Made by a program: the position numbers and the translations under genes. The notes under the pieces were generated by a model. It was not told the origin of the DNA. It made no database searches and saw only the letters and a list, made by a program, of their open reading frames with translations. Shown piece by piece: positions 1 to 7,343 of a DNA stretch of 18,316 nt. The stretch is from Bacteroidales bacterium (lineage in GTDB: Bacteria > Bacteroidota > Bacteroidia > Bacteroidales > UBA1556): assembly GCA_023145955.1 (NCBI GenBank), contig JAGLDA010000040.1:1-18316 (forward strand), in the 5' to 3' direction. The stretch's first letter is position 1; every line of letters starts with the position of its first letter.

Positions 1-1
1 A

Positions 2-2020
2 CAAGGAGATCACGAGCCTGTAATTTTACTAGTAACACCAAAGAAAAAGCAAATGCTTAGCACTCAACTAGAGTATGAGTTCATGAAAAACACAAAGATT
101 AAAGCAGAGTTTGCTGTAAGTGATAATGATATGAATTTATTATCACCTTATAATGACGACAATAATACTAACTTCGCATACAAAATAGGGCTTGAAAATA
201 GAACCAATATTGGAGAAAAAAATAATTGGCAACTTATAAGTGATGCTAACTATGAGTTTGTAGATAAGGACTTTAGGGCCATTGAAAGATTTAGAGATGT
301 AGAATTTGATAGAAATTGGAATTCTCAACAAATAGTTAATAGCGACCAGCAAAAACTAGAAGCCTCAATTGCTCTGAAAAACAGCAAGTCTACCCTATTA
401 AAATATGATTACCAAAAATACTGGACTGCCAAAAACTATAATGGCAACAAGAATAAGCTAACAGCAAATACTGAGATTAATAATTGGAAATTATCATCAA
501 ATCTATCGCTAACAAATACCAAAGAACTAAATAGAAATTCAAACTTTATTAGGCATAATATTTTACTGCAAAAAAAGTTGAAATATATTACAATAGGAGT
601 AATTGAGGATGGAGAAAATAATCTATTTAAAGAAAAAACTAACGATACTCTTTATAAGAATTCATATCAATACCAACAATATGAAGCATTCATAAAATCG
701 CCAGAAGAAGCAAAGCAAAACATTCGCTTACACTATAGGCTTCGTGATGATTATTCACCTTCCACTTTTGATTTACATAGGTCAATGAGGGCTAATGAGA
801 TTGGATTAAATTACAAACTTCTAAAAAATAAAAATAACAGATTGAGCTTACTAGCAAATTATCGCAATCTAAAAATAACTGATAGTACACAAACAACCAT
901 AAAACCTGAGAATACAGCTCTTGGACGCATTGAGCATTATCTTAATATTTATAAAGGAAGCATAAGAATTACTAGCTTTTATGAGATCGGATCTGGAATG
1001 GAAAGCAGAAAAGATTATGCATACATTGAAGTGGCTCCAGGACAGGGAGTTTATTCGTGGCAAGATTATAATGCCAATGGAGTAAAAGAACTTAATGAAT
1101 TTGAAGTAGCAGCATTTAAAGATAAAGCAAACTATATTAGGATATATGTGCCTAGTAATGACTATATTAAAACATATAATAATACTTTCAGTACTTCCAT
1201 ATATTTAACACCATCTAGAATGTGGCGCAGAAGTACATCACCTATATTGAAAACAATTGCAAAATTTGCCAATCAATTAGTTTTTCGAAGTTCCCTGAAA
1301 ACTCTAAATAATGACTGGAAAGAATATGCCAATCCATTCCTCCACAGTATAAATGACACCTCATTAATGAATATAAATACTGCATTTAGAAATACACTAT
1401 ATTTCAATCGTGGCCATTCTAAGTACGGAGCAGACTATACATTTACAAAAAATAATAATAAGGTTCTTATGATGAATGGGTATCAAGGTAGAAGTAGGGT
1501 TGAACATAATATAAAACTTCGTTGGAATGTAAATCGAGTTTTTCTTTTACAATTAGGGGGTAGTTTTGGAAATAAATTATCAATATCTGACTATTTTAAG
1601 AACAAAGAATTCGACATTTCTAATCATAGGCTTCAAACAAAGATAAGTTTTCAACCAAATAGAGTTTTCAGAATTTCGATTCCCATGAGTAAAGAAATAA
1701 AAAAGAATAGCCATGAATTTGGTGGTGAAAATAGCGAATCGTATAAGATAGGAATTAACACCAAATATAGCATCCTTAATAAAGGAAGTTGGACTGCTAC
1801 TATAGAGCATATAAATATAAAATATTCTGCTCTAACTAATGGACCTATAGCATTTGAAATGCTTCAAGGATTTATGCCTGGCGGCAATTATTCTTGGATA
1901 ATAAATTACCAAAGAAACTTACTGAACAACCTCCAACTAAGCATAATGTACAATGGGCGAAAAAGTGAAGGTTCAGAAATAATACATGTGGGGAGTTTGC
2001 AACTCCGTGCCTTTTTCTAA
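2..2020 (+). CDS. Outer-membrane beta-barrel protein of unknown function, 5'-truncated by window edge
   Basis: The frame is already open at base 2 and has no start of its own. The first in-frame ATG (53) is internal, because 17 sense codons precede it, so this is the C-terminal 672 residues of a longer protein. The visible part consists of alternating polar and aromatic strands with no hydrophobic helices. It ends in ...LQLRAFF, a terminal-aromatic pattern typical of outer-membrane barrels recognised by BamA. Near the middle, 1064-1099 encodes DYNANGVKELNE, which has the D-x-N-x-N-G...E spacing of an EF-hand-type calcium loop. I recall similar 'Y.W.DYN.NG..E.NEFE' segments in large uncharacterised Bacteroidota proteins but cannot name a family. 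It converges on the next gene across a hairpin terminator. The barrel assignment is inferred from composition; the function is unknown. Confidence 0.8.
   Translation, partial: QGDHEPVILLVTPKKKQMLSTQLEYEFMKNTKIKAEFAVSDNDMNLLSPYNDDNNTNFAYKIGLENRTNIGEKNNWQLISDANYEFVDKDFRAIERFRDVEFDRNWNSQQIVNSDQQKLEASIALKNSKSTLLKYDYQKYWTAKNYNGNKNKLTANTEINNWKLSSNLSLTNTKELNRNSNFIRHNILLQKKLKYITIGVIEDGENNLFKEKTNDTLYKNSYQYQQYEAFIKSPEEAKQNIRLHYRLRDDYSPSTFDLHRSMRANEIGLNYKLLKNKNNRLSLLANYRNLKITDSTQTTIKPENTALGRIEHYLNIYKGSIRITSFYEIGSGMESRKDYAYIEVAPGQGVYSWQDYNANGVKELNEFEVAAFKDKANYIRIYVPSNDYIKTYNNTFSTSIYLTPSRMWRRSTSPILKTIAKFANQLVFRSSLKTLNNDWKEYANPFLHSINDTSLMNINTAFRNTLYFNRGHSKYGADYTFTKNNNKVLMMNGYQGRSRVEHNIKLRWNVNRVFLLQLGGSFGNKLSISDYFKNKEFDISNHRLQTKISFQPNRVFRISIPMSKEIKKNSHEFGGENSESYKIGINTKYSILNKGSWTATIEHINIKYSALTNGPIAFEMLQGFMPGGNYSWIINYQRNLLNNLQLSIMYNGRKSEGSEIIHVGSLQLRAFF
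1992..2016 (+). terminator. Possible small hairpin plus T-run over the 3' end of the barrel gene
   Basis: GGAGTT (1992-1997) and AACTCC (2001-2006) can pair around a TGC loop, and five T's follow at 2012-2016. The hairpin lies inside the last codons, just before the stop at 2018-2020. The stem is only 6 bp and the T-run is offset by 5 nt, so this is a weak candidate beside the stronger hairpin downstream. Confidence 0.25.
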
Positions 2021-2032
2021 AAAAATGGCAAA

Positions 2033-2068
2033 AAAAATATTTGCTCACATTAGTAAACAAATATTTTT
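2033..2068. terminator. Bidirectional hairpin terminator between convergent genes
   Basis: AAAAATATTTG (2033-2043) and CAAATATTTTT (2058-2068) are perfect 11-bp reverse complements around a 14-nt loop. The T-tract after the stem is longer when read on the minus strand, because the A-run 2030-2037 becomes T's. The element therefore probably ends transcription of the minus-strand gene 2095-2982 and may serve the plus-strand barrel gene too. The stem is AT-rich and so only moderately stable. Confidence 0.55.
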
Positions 2069-2094
2069 CAATTAATAAACTGTAAAAAACTAGT

Positions 2095-2982
2095 TTAGTG
2101 CTTCTTAATAGTAAATCTACTTTTCTTCTTCCTTTGAATTTTTCTCCAAGCCTTATTACGCTTGCGCATATTAATTTCTCCAGCACCTCCACGGCTACTA
2201 GTATATCGCGATTTATGTTTATAGCTTCCACTAGCATATCTACCATCACCACCAAAGTGATATTGCATACCAATATTAAAATAGGTATAACCTTCTAGTC
2301 CTGCAATAAAATTTTGATTAGCGTAATCATTAGCAGTAGCGTCCAATTTATCAGAATTAATAGCATGAACACTTCCTTCAATATTAAAACTAAGGTTTGA
2401 TCCAATATAAAATTTAACTCCTAAAGCTGTTGTAATAATTGTTTCTGTCATTGGTACATATTTACCTCCCTCACTACGGGGATTACCAAAGCCATTAGTA
2501 CCTATAAGAGTTGTTCCATCTCCTTTAGTACTATACTTCCATGTTCTAGATTCCGACAAACCCATGCCTAAGCTAGAGTATATCATATGATTTCTTCGAC
2601 GATCTACACCAAAAAACAAATTACTCAAATTACCAACTACAGATATATTATATTCAAAATAATTTGCAGTAAATGTAGCATAACTAGTTTCCTTAGTTCC
2701 TTGAATATGTCCATATTGCATTTTTCCAGAAAGTCCAATATAAGGGCCAAACCACTTATCCAATGCAACACCTCCCATAAGGCTAGCATTTTGGTAAAAG
2801 TATTTACTAAAAGGAGTACTATTTAGGGGGCCTGTTCCACCATTGATATCTCCGAAAAAGCCTGTTCCACCAAAATGGACACCAAATGCCCAATCAGTAC
2901 CATATGGATTATAACGCTTTGCACTTAAATCAAAAGTGCTCGATAGGAAAATAAAAAAAGCTAGTATTATCTTATACTTCAT
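2095..2982 (-). CDS. Small outer-membrane beta-barrel protein with basic C-terminal tail
   Basis: This 295-residue protein begins with a clear Sec signal peptide (about residues 1-21, hydrophobic core IILAFFIFLSS, cut after the SA near residue 21). The mature part opens with a WAFGVHFGGTGFFGDINGG segment like that of small Bacteroidota porin-family barrels of the DUF6089 type (name from memory, not searched). Amphipathic strands continue to about residue 243 (YFNIGMQYHF), which looks like the last barrel strand. Residues 248-294 then hold 18 Lys/Arg and no strand pattern, so the protein does not end in the usual terminal aromatic. The gene is monocistronic here, convergent with the upstream barrel gene and divergent from ubiE. 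The function is unknown; a structural or cell-wall-contacting envelope role is speculation. Confidence 0.8.
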   Translation of the reverse strand: MKYKIILAFFIFLSSTFDLSAKRYNPYGTDWAFGVHFGGTGFFGDINGGTGPLNSTPFSKYFYQNASLMGGVALDKWFGPYIGLSGKMQYGHIQGTKETSYATFTANYFEYNISVVGNLSNLFFGVDRRRNHMIYSSLGMGLSESRTWKYSTKGDGTTLIGTNGFGNPRSEGGKYVPMTETIITTALGVKFYIGSNLSFNIEGSVHAINSDKLDATANDYANQNFIAGLEGYTYFNIGMQYHFGGDGRYASGSYKHKSRYTSSRGGAGEINMRKRNKAWRKIQRKKKSRFTIKKH

Positions 2983-3085
2983 AGTAATGTTTTTTTCAAT
3001 TCTAGTATTTTTGATTAATTAATCTTTTTAGTGTAATAAAGCTATTAGTTAAATATGAAACAATAGCGGCAACAATAATACACCA

Positions 3086-3093
3086 CAAAGATA
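3086..3093 (-). promoter_or_regulatory. Candidate Bacteroidota -7 element for the small barrel gene
   Basis: Read on the minus strand this is TATCTTTG, a perfect match to the Bacteroidota sigma-A -7 consensus TAnnTTTG. It would give a leader of roughly 95 nt before the ATG at 2982. No clear TTTG -33 box is visible at normal spacing, so the call rests on one short motif. Confidence 0.35.
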
Positions 3094-3268
3094 TGCATAA
3101 TTTACTATTTCATAATAAAAAATTTAAAATTATTCTATCTTAAAGATTCCTCTTACCTAAATAAATAGACCTTCCCAAAAAATAAACTACCATAAAAACA
3201 CTGTTTGTCAATCATTTATATATTATTTGCAATACAACAAATATTATATGCTAAACACAAAAAAACAT

Positions 3269-3276
3269 TATCTTCG
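3269..3276 (+). promoter_or_regulatory. Candidate -7 element for the ubiE-porT operon
   Basis: TATCTTCG matches TAnnTTTG at all but one position. It lies 23 bases before the ATG at 3299, giving a leader of about 16 nt. Its position inside the longer version of the ubiE frame (in-frame ATGs at 3227 and 3248) favours 3299 as the true start. No -33 box is obvious. Confidence 0.3.
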
Positions 3277-3298
3277 CAGCATTATATATAATAAAACA

Positions 3299-4030
3299 AT
3301 GATTGAAAATCAAGAACATTTAGACAAACTAGAGGGTAAAGATAAGCGTGAAAAGGTAGAAAATATGTTTGACAATATTGCAAACAACTATGACTTTTTA
3401 AATCATTTTCTTTCTTTCGGAATTGATTACTATTGGCGCAATAAGGTGCTTAATATTATTAAGAGCCACGACCCAAAATCCATACTGGATATAGCTACAG
3501 GAACTGGCGATCTCGCTATTCTTGCTAGTAAATCCAATGCTGAAAGAATAGTTGGTATTGACATTTCTCAAAATATGCTTAATGTGGGTATTAAGAAAAT
3601 TGAAAAAAAAGGACTCGATAATCTTATAACAATGCAACAAGAAGATTCTGAAGACTTATCTTTTGATGATAATACTTTTGATTTGGCAATGGTAGCTTTT
3701 GGTGTTCGTAATTTTGAAAATTTGGAAAAAGGATTAGGTGAAATAAAAAGAGTTATAAAACCCGGAGGTATCCTTATTGTATTAGAGTTTTCGCAACCAC
3801 GTAGTTTTCCAATGAAACAATTATACGCCTTTTATTCGAATAATATCTTACCTACTTTTGGCAAGATTATATCCAATGATGCTAGCGCATACACATACTT
3901 ACCAGAATCGGTTAAGAGATTTCCTGCCTTTAGTGATTTTACTAAAATAATGGATAGTGTTGGATTTAAGAATACTAGTTATAAGTCTTTAACATCTGGT
4001 ATTTCAAGTATTTATATTGGCGAAAAATAA
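3299..4030 (+). CDS. ubiE: Demethylmenaquinone methyltransferase (UbiE/MenG family)
   Basis: This class I SAM-dependent methyltransferase performs the last step of menaquinone synthesis, C-methylation of demethylmenaquinone; most Bacteroidota use menaquinone rather than ubiquinone. Counting from 3299 it has 243 residues, close to the usual family length. Visible signatures are FDNIANNYDFLNHFLSFGID..W (residues 24-46, the first UbiE signature), the SAM-binding motif I LDIATGTGDLA (63-73), the acidic end of strand 2 (GIDIS) and RVIKPGG, the second UbiE signature. The frame stays open back to ATGs at 3227 and 3248, but those add an unconserved AT-rich extension of up to 24 residues containing a likely -7 box. 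The start at 3299 (MIENQEHLDKL) is preferred. It is followed after 48 bp by porT on the same strand, an order I recall as recurrent in Bacteroidota. Confidence 0.93.
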   Translation: MIENQEHLDKLEGKDKREKVENMFDNIANNYDFLNHFLSFGIDYYWRNKVLNIIKSHDPKSILDIATGTGDLAILASKSNAERIVGIDISQNMLNVGIKKIEKKGLDNLITMQQEDSEDLSFDDNTFDLAMVAFGVRNFENLEKGLGEIKRVIKPGGILIVLEFSQPRSFPMKQLYAFYSNNILPTFGKIISNDASAYTYLPESVKRFPAFSDFTKIMDSVGFKNTSYKSLTSGISSIYIGEK

Positions 4031-4078
4031 TTTTTATAAACGCAATACAATTAATACTAAAACGTTTAGTAACATAAT

Positions 4079-4801
4079 ATGAATAAAAAGTACAAAATAA
4101 TATTTTTCCTTGGGTTTATGATTGCTTTTGCTAATCTTAATGCGCAATATATGCCTAAAAATTTGCCAAATTATGATATTAAGAAATGGCATTTTGGTTT
4201 TACTTTAGGAATGAATACTATGAATTTCAATATTTTCCCTGTTGACCAACAAGATTATATTGATACCATTATGGTAATACAACCTTCATTAAGTCAGGGT
4301 TTCAATATTGGAATTGTGGCAAATATGAAACTAATGACATATCTTGATTTGCGATTTGTTCCAACCTTAAGCTTTGGTGAGCGAAACCTTAACTATATTA
4401 TTAAAACTAGCCCTGGCGAGGAAAAATTATATAAGAAAACAGTGGAGAGTACTTTTTTAGACTTCCCTCTTACATTAAAGTACAAATCGAAACGATTTGA
4501 AGGCAACTTAAATAATATGAGAGCTTACGTGCTAGCAGGAGGAAGATATAGCCTTGATTTAGCTTCACAAAAAGATAAAAAAGGCACCTCTGATGAAGTT
4601 GTATTAAAACTTAACCCACACGACTTAATGATTACTGGAGGTGTTGGTTTTGAGTTTTACCTTGCATATTTCAAATTAGGAGTAGAATTTCAAATGGCCT
4701 ATGGGCTTATTAATGTTCTTGATGATAAAGCTACAATATACACTACTAATGTAGAAAAGCTTACAAGTAGAATGGGTTGGATAACCTTTACATTTGAATA
4801 A
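4079..4801 (+). CDS. porT: PorT-family type IX secretion system protein
   Basis: This 240-residue protein has a Sec signal peptide (hydrophobic core IIFFLGFMIAFA, likely cut at ANLNA|Q after residue 22). The mature domain begins with a WHFGFTLGMNTMNF strand, as in PorT/SprT and other porin-like barrels of Bacteroidota, and ends in ITFTFE. PorT is a membrane-associated component required for type IX secretion of CTD-bearing proteins and for gliding in some species; its exact role is not settled. Length, predicted topology and position directly after ubiE all fit PorT. Other small barrels share this general architecture, so the name depends partly on gene order. Presence of PorT implies that the host has a T9SS, which matters for the giant secreted protein further right. 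It converges on tamL with 14 bp between stops. Confidence 0.82.
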   Translation: MNKKYKIIFFLGFMIAFANLNAQYMPKNLPNYDIKKWHFGFTLGMNTMNFNIFPVDQQDYIDTIMVIQPSLSQGFNIGIVANMKLMTYLDLRFVPTLSFGERNLNYIIKTSPGEEKLYKKTVESTFLDFPLTLKYKSKRFEGNLNNMRAYVLAGGRYSLDLASQKDKKGTSDEVVLKLNPHDLMITGGVGFEFYLAYFKLGVEFQMAYGLINVLDDKATIYTTNVEKLTSRMGWITFTFE

Positions 4802-4815
4802 ATAGGCTTACAAAT

Positions 4816-7161
4816 TTAGAACGGATACCCAATTGCAAAATTAAAGGTATAAATGAGTTTTGAATCTGTTGTAGTCATAGACCACCTTTGTCCCTTATTA
4901 TAGTATGGTTGATAAACAGGGTGCGCAACATCAAATCTTATAACCAAGAAACTAAGATCATATCTTATTCCATAGCCGATGTCCATGGCGAATTTTTCGT
5001 AGAAATTATGAAAATGAAATACTCCCTCAGGCATCTGATCATTATGCTTTAAAAGAAATATGTTTCCAACATCAGTAAATACTGCTCCCCTTAAACTTGT
5101 ACTGATAGGAAATCGAAATTCATAGTTCATCTCAATTTTAATATCTCCTGTCATTTCAAAAGTCTTACTTTGATTATTAAAACTACCAGGTCCTAGAGTA
5201 CCTAGCGTCCAAGCTCTAAGACTATTTGCCCCTCCAATATAGAAGCTTTTTTCAAAAGGTATCGCTACTGATTTAAATAAAGGAACTCCCAAGCCCATAT
5301 TAATTCTAAAAACATTCATCATAGAACCTCTAGCCATGGGAAAATAGTATCTATAGTCTACTTCGAACCTAGCAAACTGCGTATATGGCAAACCCATTAC
5401 CCAATACTGCCCCAAAGTATCTTTTGTTTGTCCAAACATATTACTAATTAAACCATGTGGAATACCACCAACCTCAACCTTAGCAAATAAGAAATTAAAA
5501 GGTATTTTTGACTCCCACTTTCTTTCATTATATATAAATGAATAACTCATTCCCAACACTAAGTGATCTTGATATGAGTATTTAATTCGAGGATCTTGGT
5601 AATTATCAATAATACTTTTGAAGCTATCCGTAGGGTTAATTTTAACTGAACTAACTTCTATAGGATTAATAATTTGGGATACATATTTATTTGTAATCCA
5701 TGTATAACCAAAGTTTGCACTAATAATATATCTAGAATAATCGGGTCTATCCTGATAATTATAACCAAGGCTAATTCTTGTTTTCGGATTAAAGTATCGA
5801 GAAAAGAAATTACTTCTTACAGGCGCTAAAAATCGTGGAATATCTAAACTTACAGTAGTTCCAACTTCGAAAGTGTTGAAAATACTAAGTATTTTATTAA
5901 CTTCACTTTCCGGAGCATTTGTAACATTCTGTACCTCCAAAGCACCTCGAACACTAAAATTTAAAACCTCACCACCTTTAAAAGTATTTCTTGTAATTAA
6001 AGAAACGCCCTGTTCTACACCAAAATCTCCTCCCGTATTTTTCAATTCACTTTCGGTACTAAGACTAAATTTTGTAGATTTTGAAAGCTCTATTACACAA
6101 TCTAATTCACCAAAATCACCTCTATCAATTTGAGGATCCAAAAAATTAATCTTTATATATTTATAAATAGATAAATTAAATAACGATTTATATGAATAAG
6201 CAACATTATCCTCTCTATACAATCTTGTGGGTTTCAAAAATATAGCATTTATAATACTTTTAGGATTCACCTTCATTTTTCCTTTATGAATAAAGTGATA
6301 ATTAAGCTCATCAACATTATCAACACTATATCTTATTATTGTAGTATCCATTCCTATCCCCGGACCACTATTATTCATTTCTGGATATATATAGATATCT
6401 CTAATTTTATACTGTTTGTTTTTTACCTCTACAATACTATCACCCTTACTAACACCTATAGGCTTAATATTCATCGTTAAATCTATTCGATGTTCATTAA
6501 AATTAGAATCTGCAGTAAATGTAATTTGCTTCTTCGAAAAATAATAATAACCTAGATTTGTTAAATCCTTGGCAATCCTTTCTCGCTCAGCCTTAATGCT
6601 TGCGGTAGTAAATATAATATTTGTATCTAATTTTGACTTTTTCCAATTAGCTAAAACAAACGTTTTTATGTCTCTATTTTCTATATTATAACTTACTTTA
6701 CGTAAATAATATGGCGTATTGGGATAAATATGATAATTCACATTTGCCATTTTTAAACCTTCTCTCAATGTAATTTTTGAAACAATACTAGTATTATAAT
6801 ATCCCAGATTATGCATATGTTGTAATATGTTTTTTGCCGTAGCATCTACCAACATACTGTCATATAAAATAGGTTTTTCGCCTATTACATTACATAAAAA
6901 CCTCTGCATCCCACTACTATCTTTAAAATTTTGTCCAACATCATAAAACCAAACCCACGGTCTAGCAATAAATATTTTACGATTTACTTTCTGTTTAAAG
7001 TATGAAGGAATATCGTGTGATTTAACTCTTTCCCCTTCAAATGAAAATTTATTTTTAGTATATAAATACTCTCCCTCTGGCACGCTACTAGTTGTCATGC
7101 AGCCCGATAAGCCAAATAACACAACTAATGTCCATAAAATAAGAGTACCAAATTTCTTCAA
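4816..7161 (-). CDS. tamL: TamL-type BamA/Omp85 outer-membrane lipoprotein
   Basis: The 781-residue protein starts with a lipoprotein signal peptide with lipobox LSGC (Cys21), so it should be lipid-anchored. A periplasmic region of about 350 residues with POTRA-like features follows (for example NILQHMHNLGYYNTS and DLTNLGYYYFSKKQITF). The rest is a C-terminal Omp85 barrel of about 400 residues ending in the aromatic signal NFAIGYPF. Around residues 640-655 the sequence GGANSLRAWTLGTLGPGSF is the Bacteroidota form of the conserved Omp85 loop-6 motif, with RAW where BamA has RGF. A lipidated BamA-like protein of this size is characteristic of TamL, the partner of TamB in outer-membrane protein or lipid traffic in Bacteroidota. 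TamB is not in the window. BamA itself is less likely given the lipobox and the number of POTRA-like units. Confidence 0.85.
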   Translation of the reverse strand: MKKFGTLILWTLVVLFGLSGCMTTSSVPEGEYLYTKNKFSFEGERVKSHDIPSYFKQKVNRKIFIARPWVWFYDVGQNFKDSSGMQRFLCNVIGEKPILYDSMLVDATAKNILQHMHNLGYYNTSIVSKITLREGLKMANVNYHIYPNTPYYLRKVSYNIENRDIKTFVLANWKKSKLDTNIIFTTASIKAERERIAKDLTNLGYYYFSKKQITFTADSNFNEHRIDLTMNIKPIGVSKGDSIVEVKNKQYKIRDIYIYPEMNNSGPGIGMDTTIIRYSVDNVDELNYHFIHKGKMKVNPKSIINAIFLKPTRLYREDNVAYSYKSLFNLSIYKYIKINFLDPQIDRGDFGELDCVIELSKSTKFSLSTESELKNTGGDFGVEQGVSLITRNTFKGGEVLNFSVRGALEVQNVTNAPESEVNKILSIFNTFEVGTTVSLDIPRFLAPVRSNFFSRYFNPKTRISLGYNYQDRPDYSRYIISANFGYTWITNKYVSQIINPIEVSSVKINPTDSFKSIIDNYQDPRIKYSYQDHLVLGMSYSFIYNERKWESKIPFNFLFAKVEVGGIPHGLISNMFGQTKDTLGQYWVMGLPYTQFARFEVDYRYYFPMARGSMMNVFRINMGLGVPLFKSVAIPFEKSFYIGGANSLRAWTLGTLGPGSFNNQSKTFEMTGDIKIEMNYEFRFPISTSLRGAVFTDVGNIFLLKHNDQMPEGVFHFHNFYEKFAMDIGYGIRYDLSFLVIRFDVAHPVYQPYYNKGQRWSMTTTDSKLIYTFNFAIGYPF

Positions 7162-7191
7162 CGTGTAAGAATTTATTTCTGTTATAACTTA

Positions 7192-7199
7192 CAAAACTA
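7192..7199 (-). promoter_or_regulatory. Candidate -7 element for tamL
   Basis: On the minus strand this reads TAGTTTTG, a perfect TAnnTTTG match 30 bases before the tamL ATG. A TTTG further upstream is about 25 bp away, longer than the usual -33 to -7 spacing. Confidence is therefore limited. Confidence 0.4.
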
Positions 7200-7201
7200 C
7201 A

Positions 7202-7225
7202 GTTTTATAGCTTATGTTTTATAGC
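7202..7225. repeat. Paired 10-bp direct repeat in the tamL/regulator divergent spacer
   Basis: GTTTTATAGC occurs at 7202-7211 and again at 7216-7225, a 14-bp period. The pair sits just upstream of the putative tamL -7 box. Inverted GCTATA cores lie at 7292-7297 and 7328-7333, the latter next to the start of the regulator gene. The arrangement could be an operator, but in such AT-rich DNA short repeats also arise by chance. Confidence 0.3.
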
Positions 7226-7317
7226 AAATTTTCTTATTGTACAAATACAGCTACCCCTTTTATAACACAACCCCAACAATTGCATATTTGAGCTATATTA
7301 GTAGGCATAATTATTCA

Positions 7318-7325
7318 TAACTTTG
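7318..7325 (+). promoter_or_regulatory. Candidate -7 element for the TPR/LuxR regulator gene
   Basis: TAACTTTG is a perfect TAnnTTTG match 18 bases before the ATG at 7344, implying a very short leader of about a dozen nucleotides. It is followed by CAGC, as is the box in front of ubiE. A TTTG at 7287-7290 is 27 bp upstream, further than the usual spacing. Confidence 0.45.
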
Positions 7326-7343
7326 CAGCTATAGTTTTAAACC

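Larger units (their letters stand above)
2983..3298. other. Divergent intergenic spacer between the small barrel gene and ubiE
   Basis: These 316 bp are strongly AT-rich and show no convincing ORF. They hold a minus-strand -7 match (3086-3093), a near-match on the plus strand (3269-3276) and a 12-bp perfect palindrome GATTAATTAATC (3013-3024) in the leader of the minus-strand gene. No RNA gene or riboswitch-like structure was recognised. Confidence 0.6.

Noticed and set aside
53..55. ATG at 53 as the start of the first gene
   Set aside because: The same frame is open for 17 sense codons back to the window edge, there is no signal peptide at 53, and the protein looks like the C-terminal part of a larger one.
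2087..2096. Palindrome AAACTAGTTT at the 3' end of the small barrel gene
   Set aside because: Short and AT-rich; the 11-bp hairpin at 2033-2068 is a much better terminator candidate.
1872..2273. Minus-strand ORF of 133 codons across the end of the first barrel gene
   Set aside because: It overlaps two well-supported genes and the terminator, and shows no recognisable domain or composition; a chance frame.
3013..3024. Perfect palindrome GATTAATTAATC as an operator or terminator
   Set aside because: A 12-bp AT-rich palindrome is easily found by chance in DNA this AT-rich; nothing else supports a function.
3227..3298. Longer ubiE reading frame starting at 3227 or 3248
   Set aside because: The extra residues do not resemble the family, the region is AT-rich, and it contains a likely -7 promoter box; the start at 3299 gives a normal family length.
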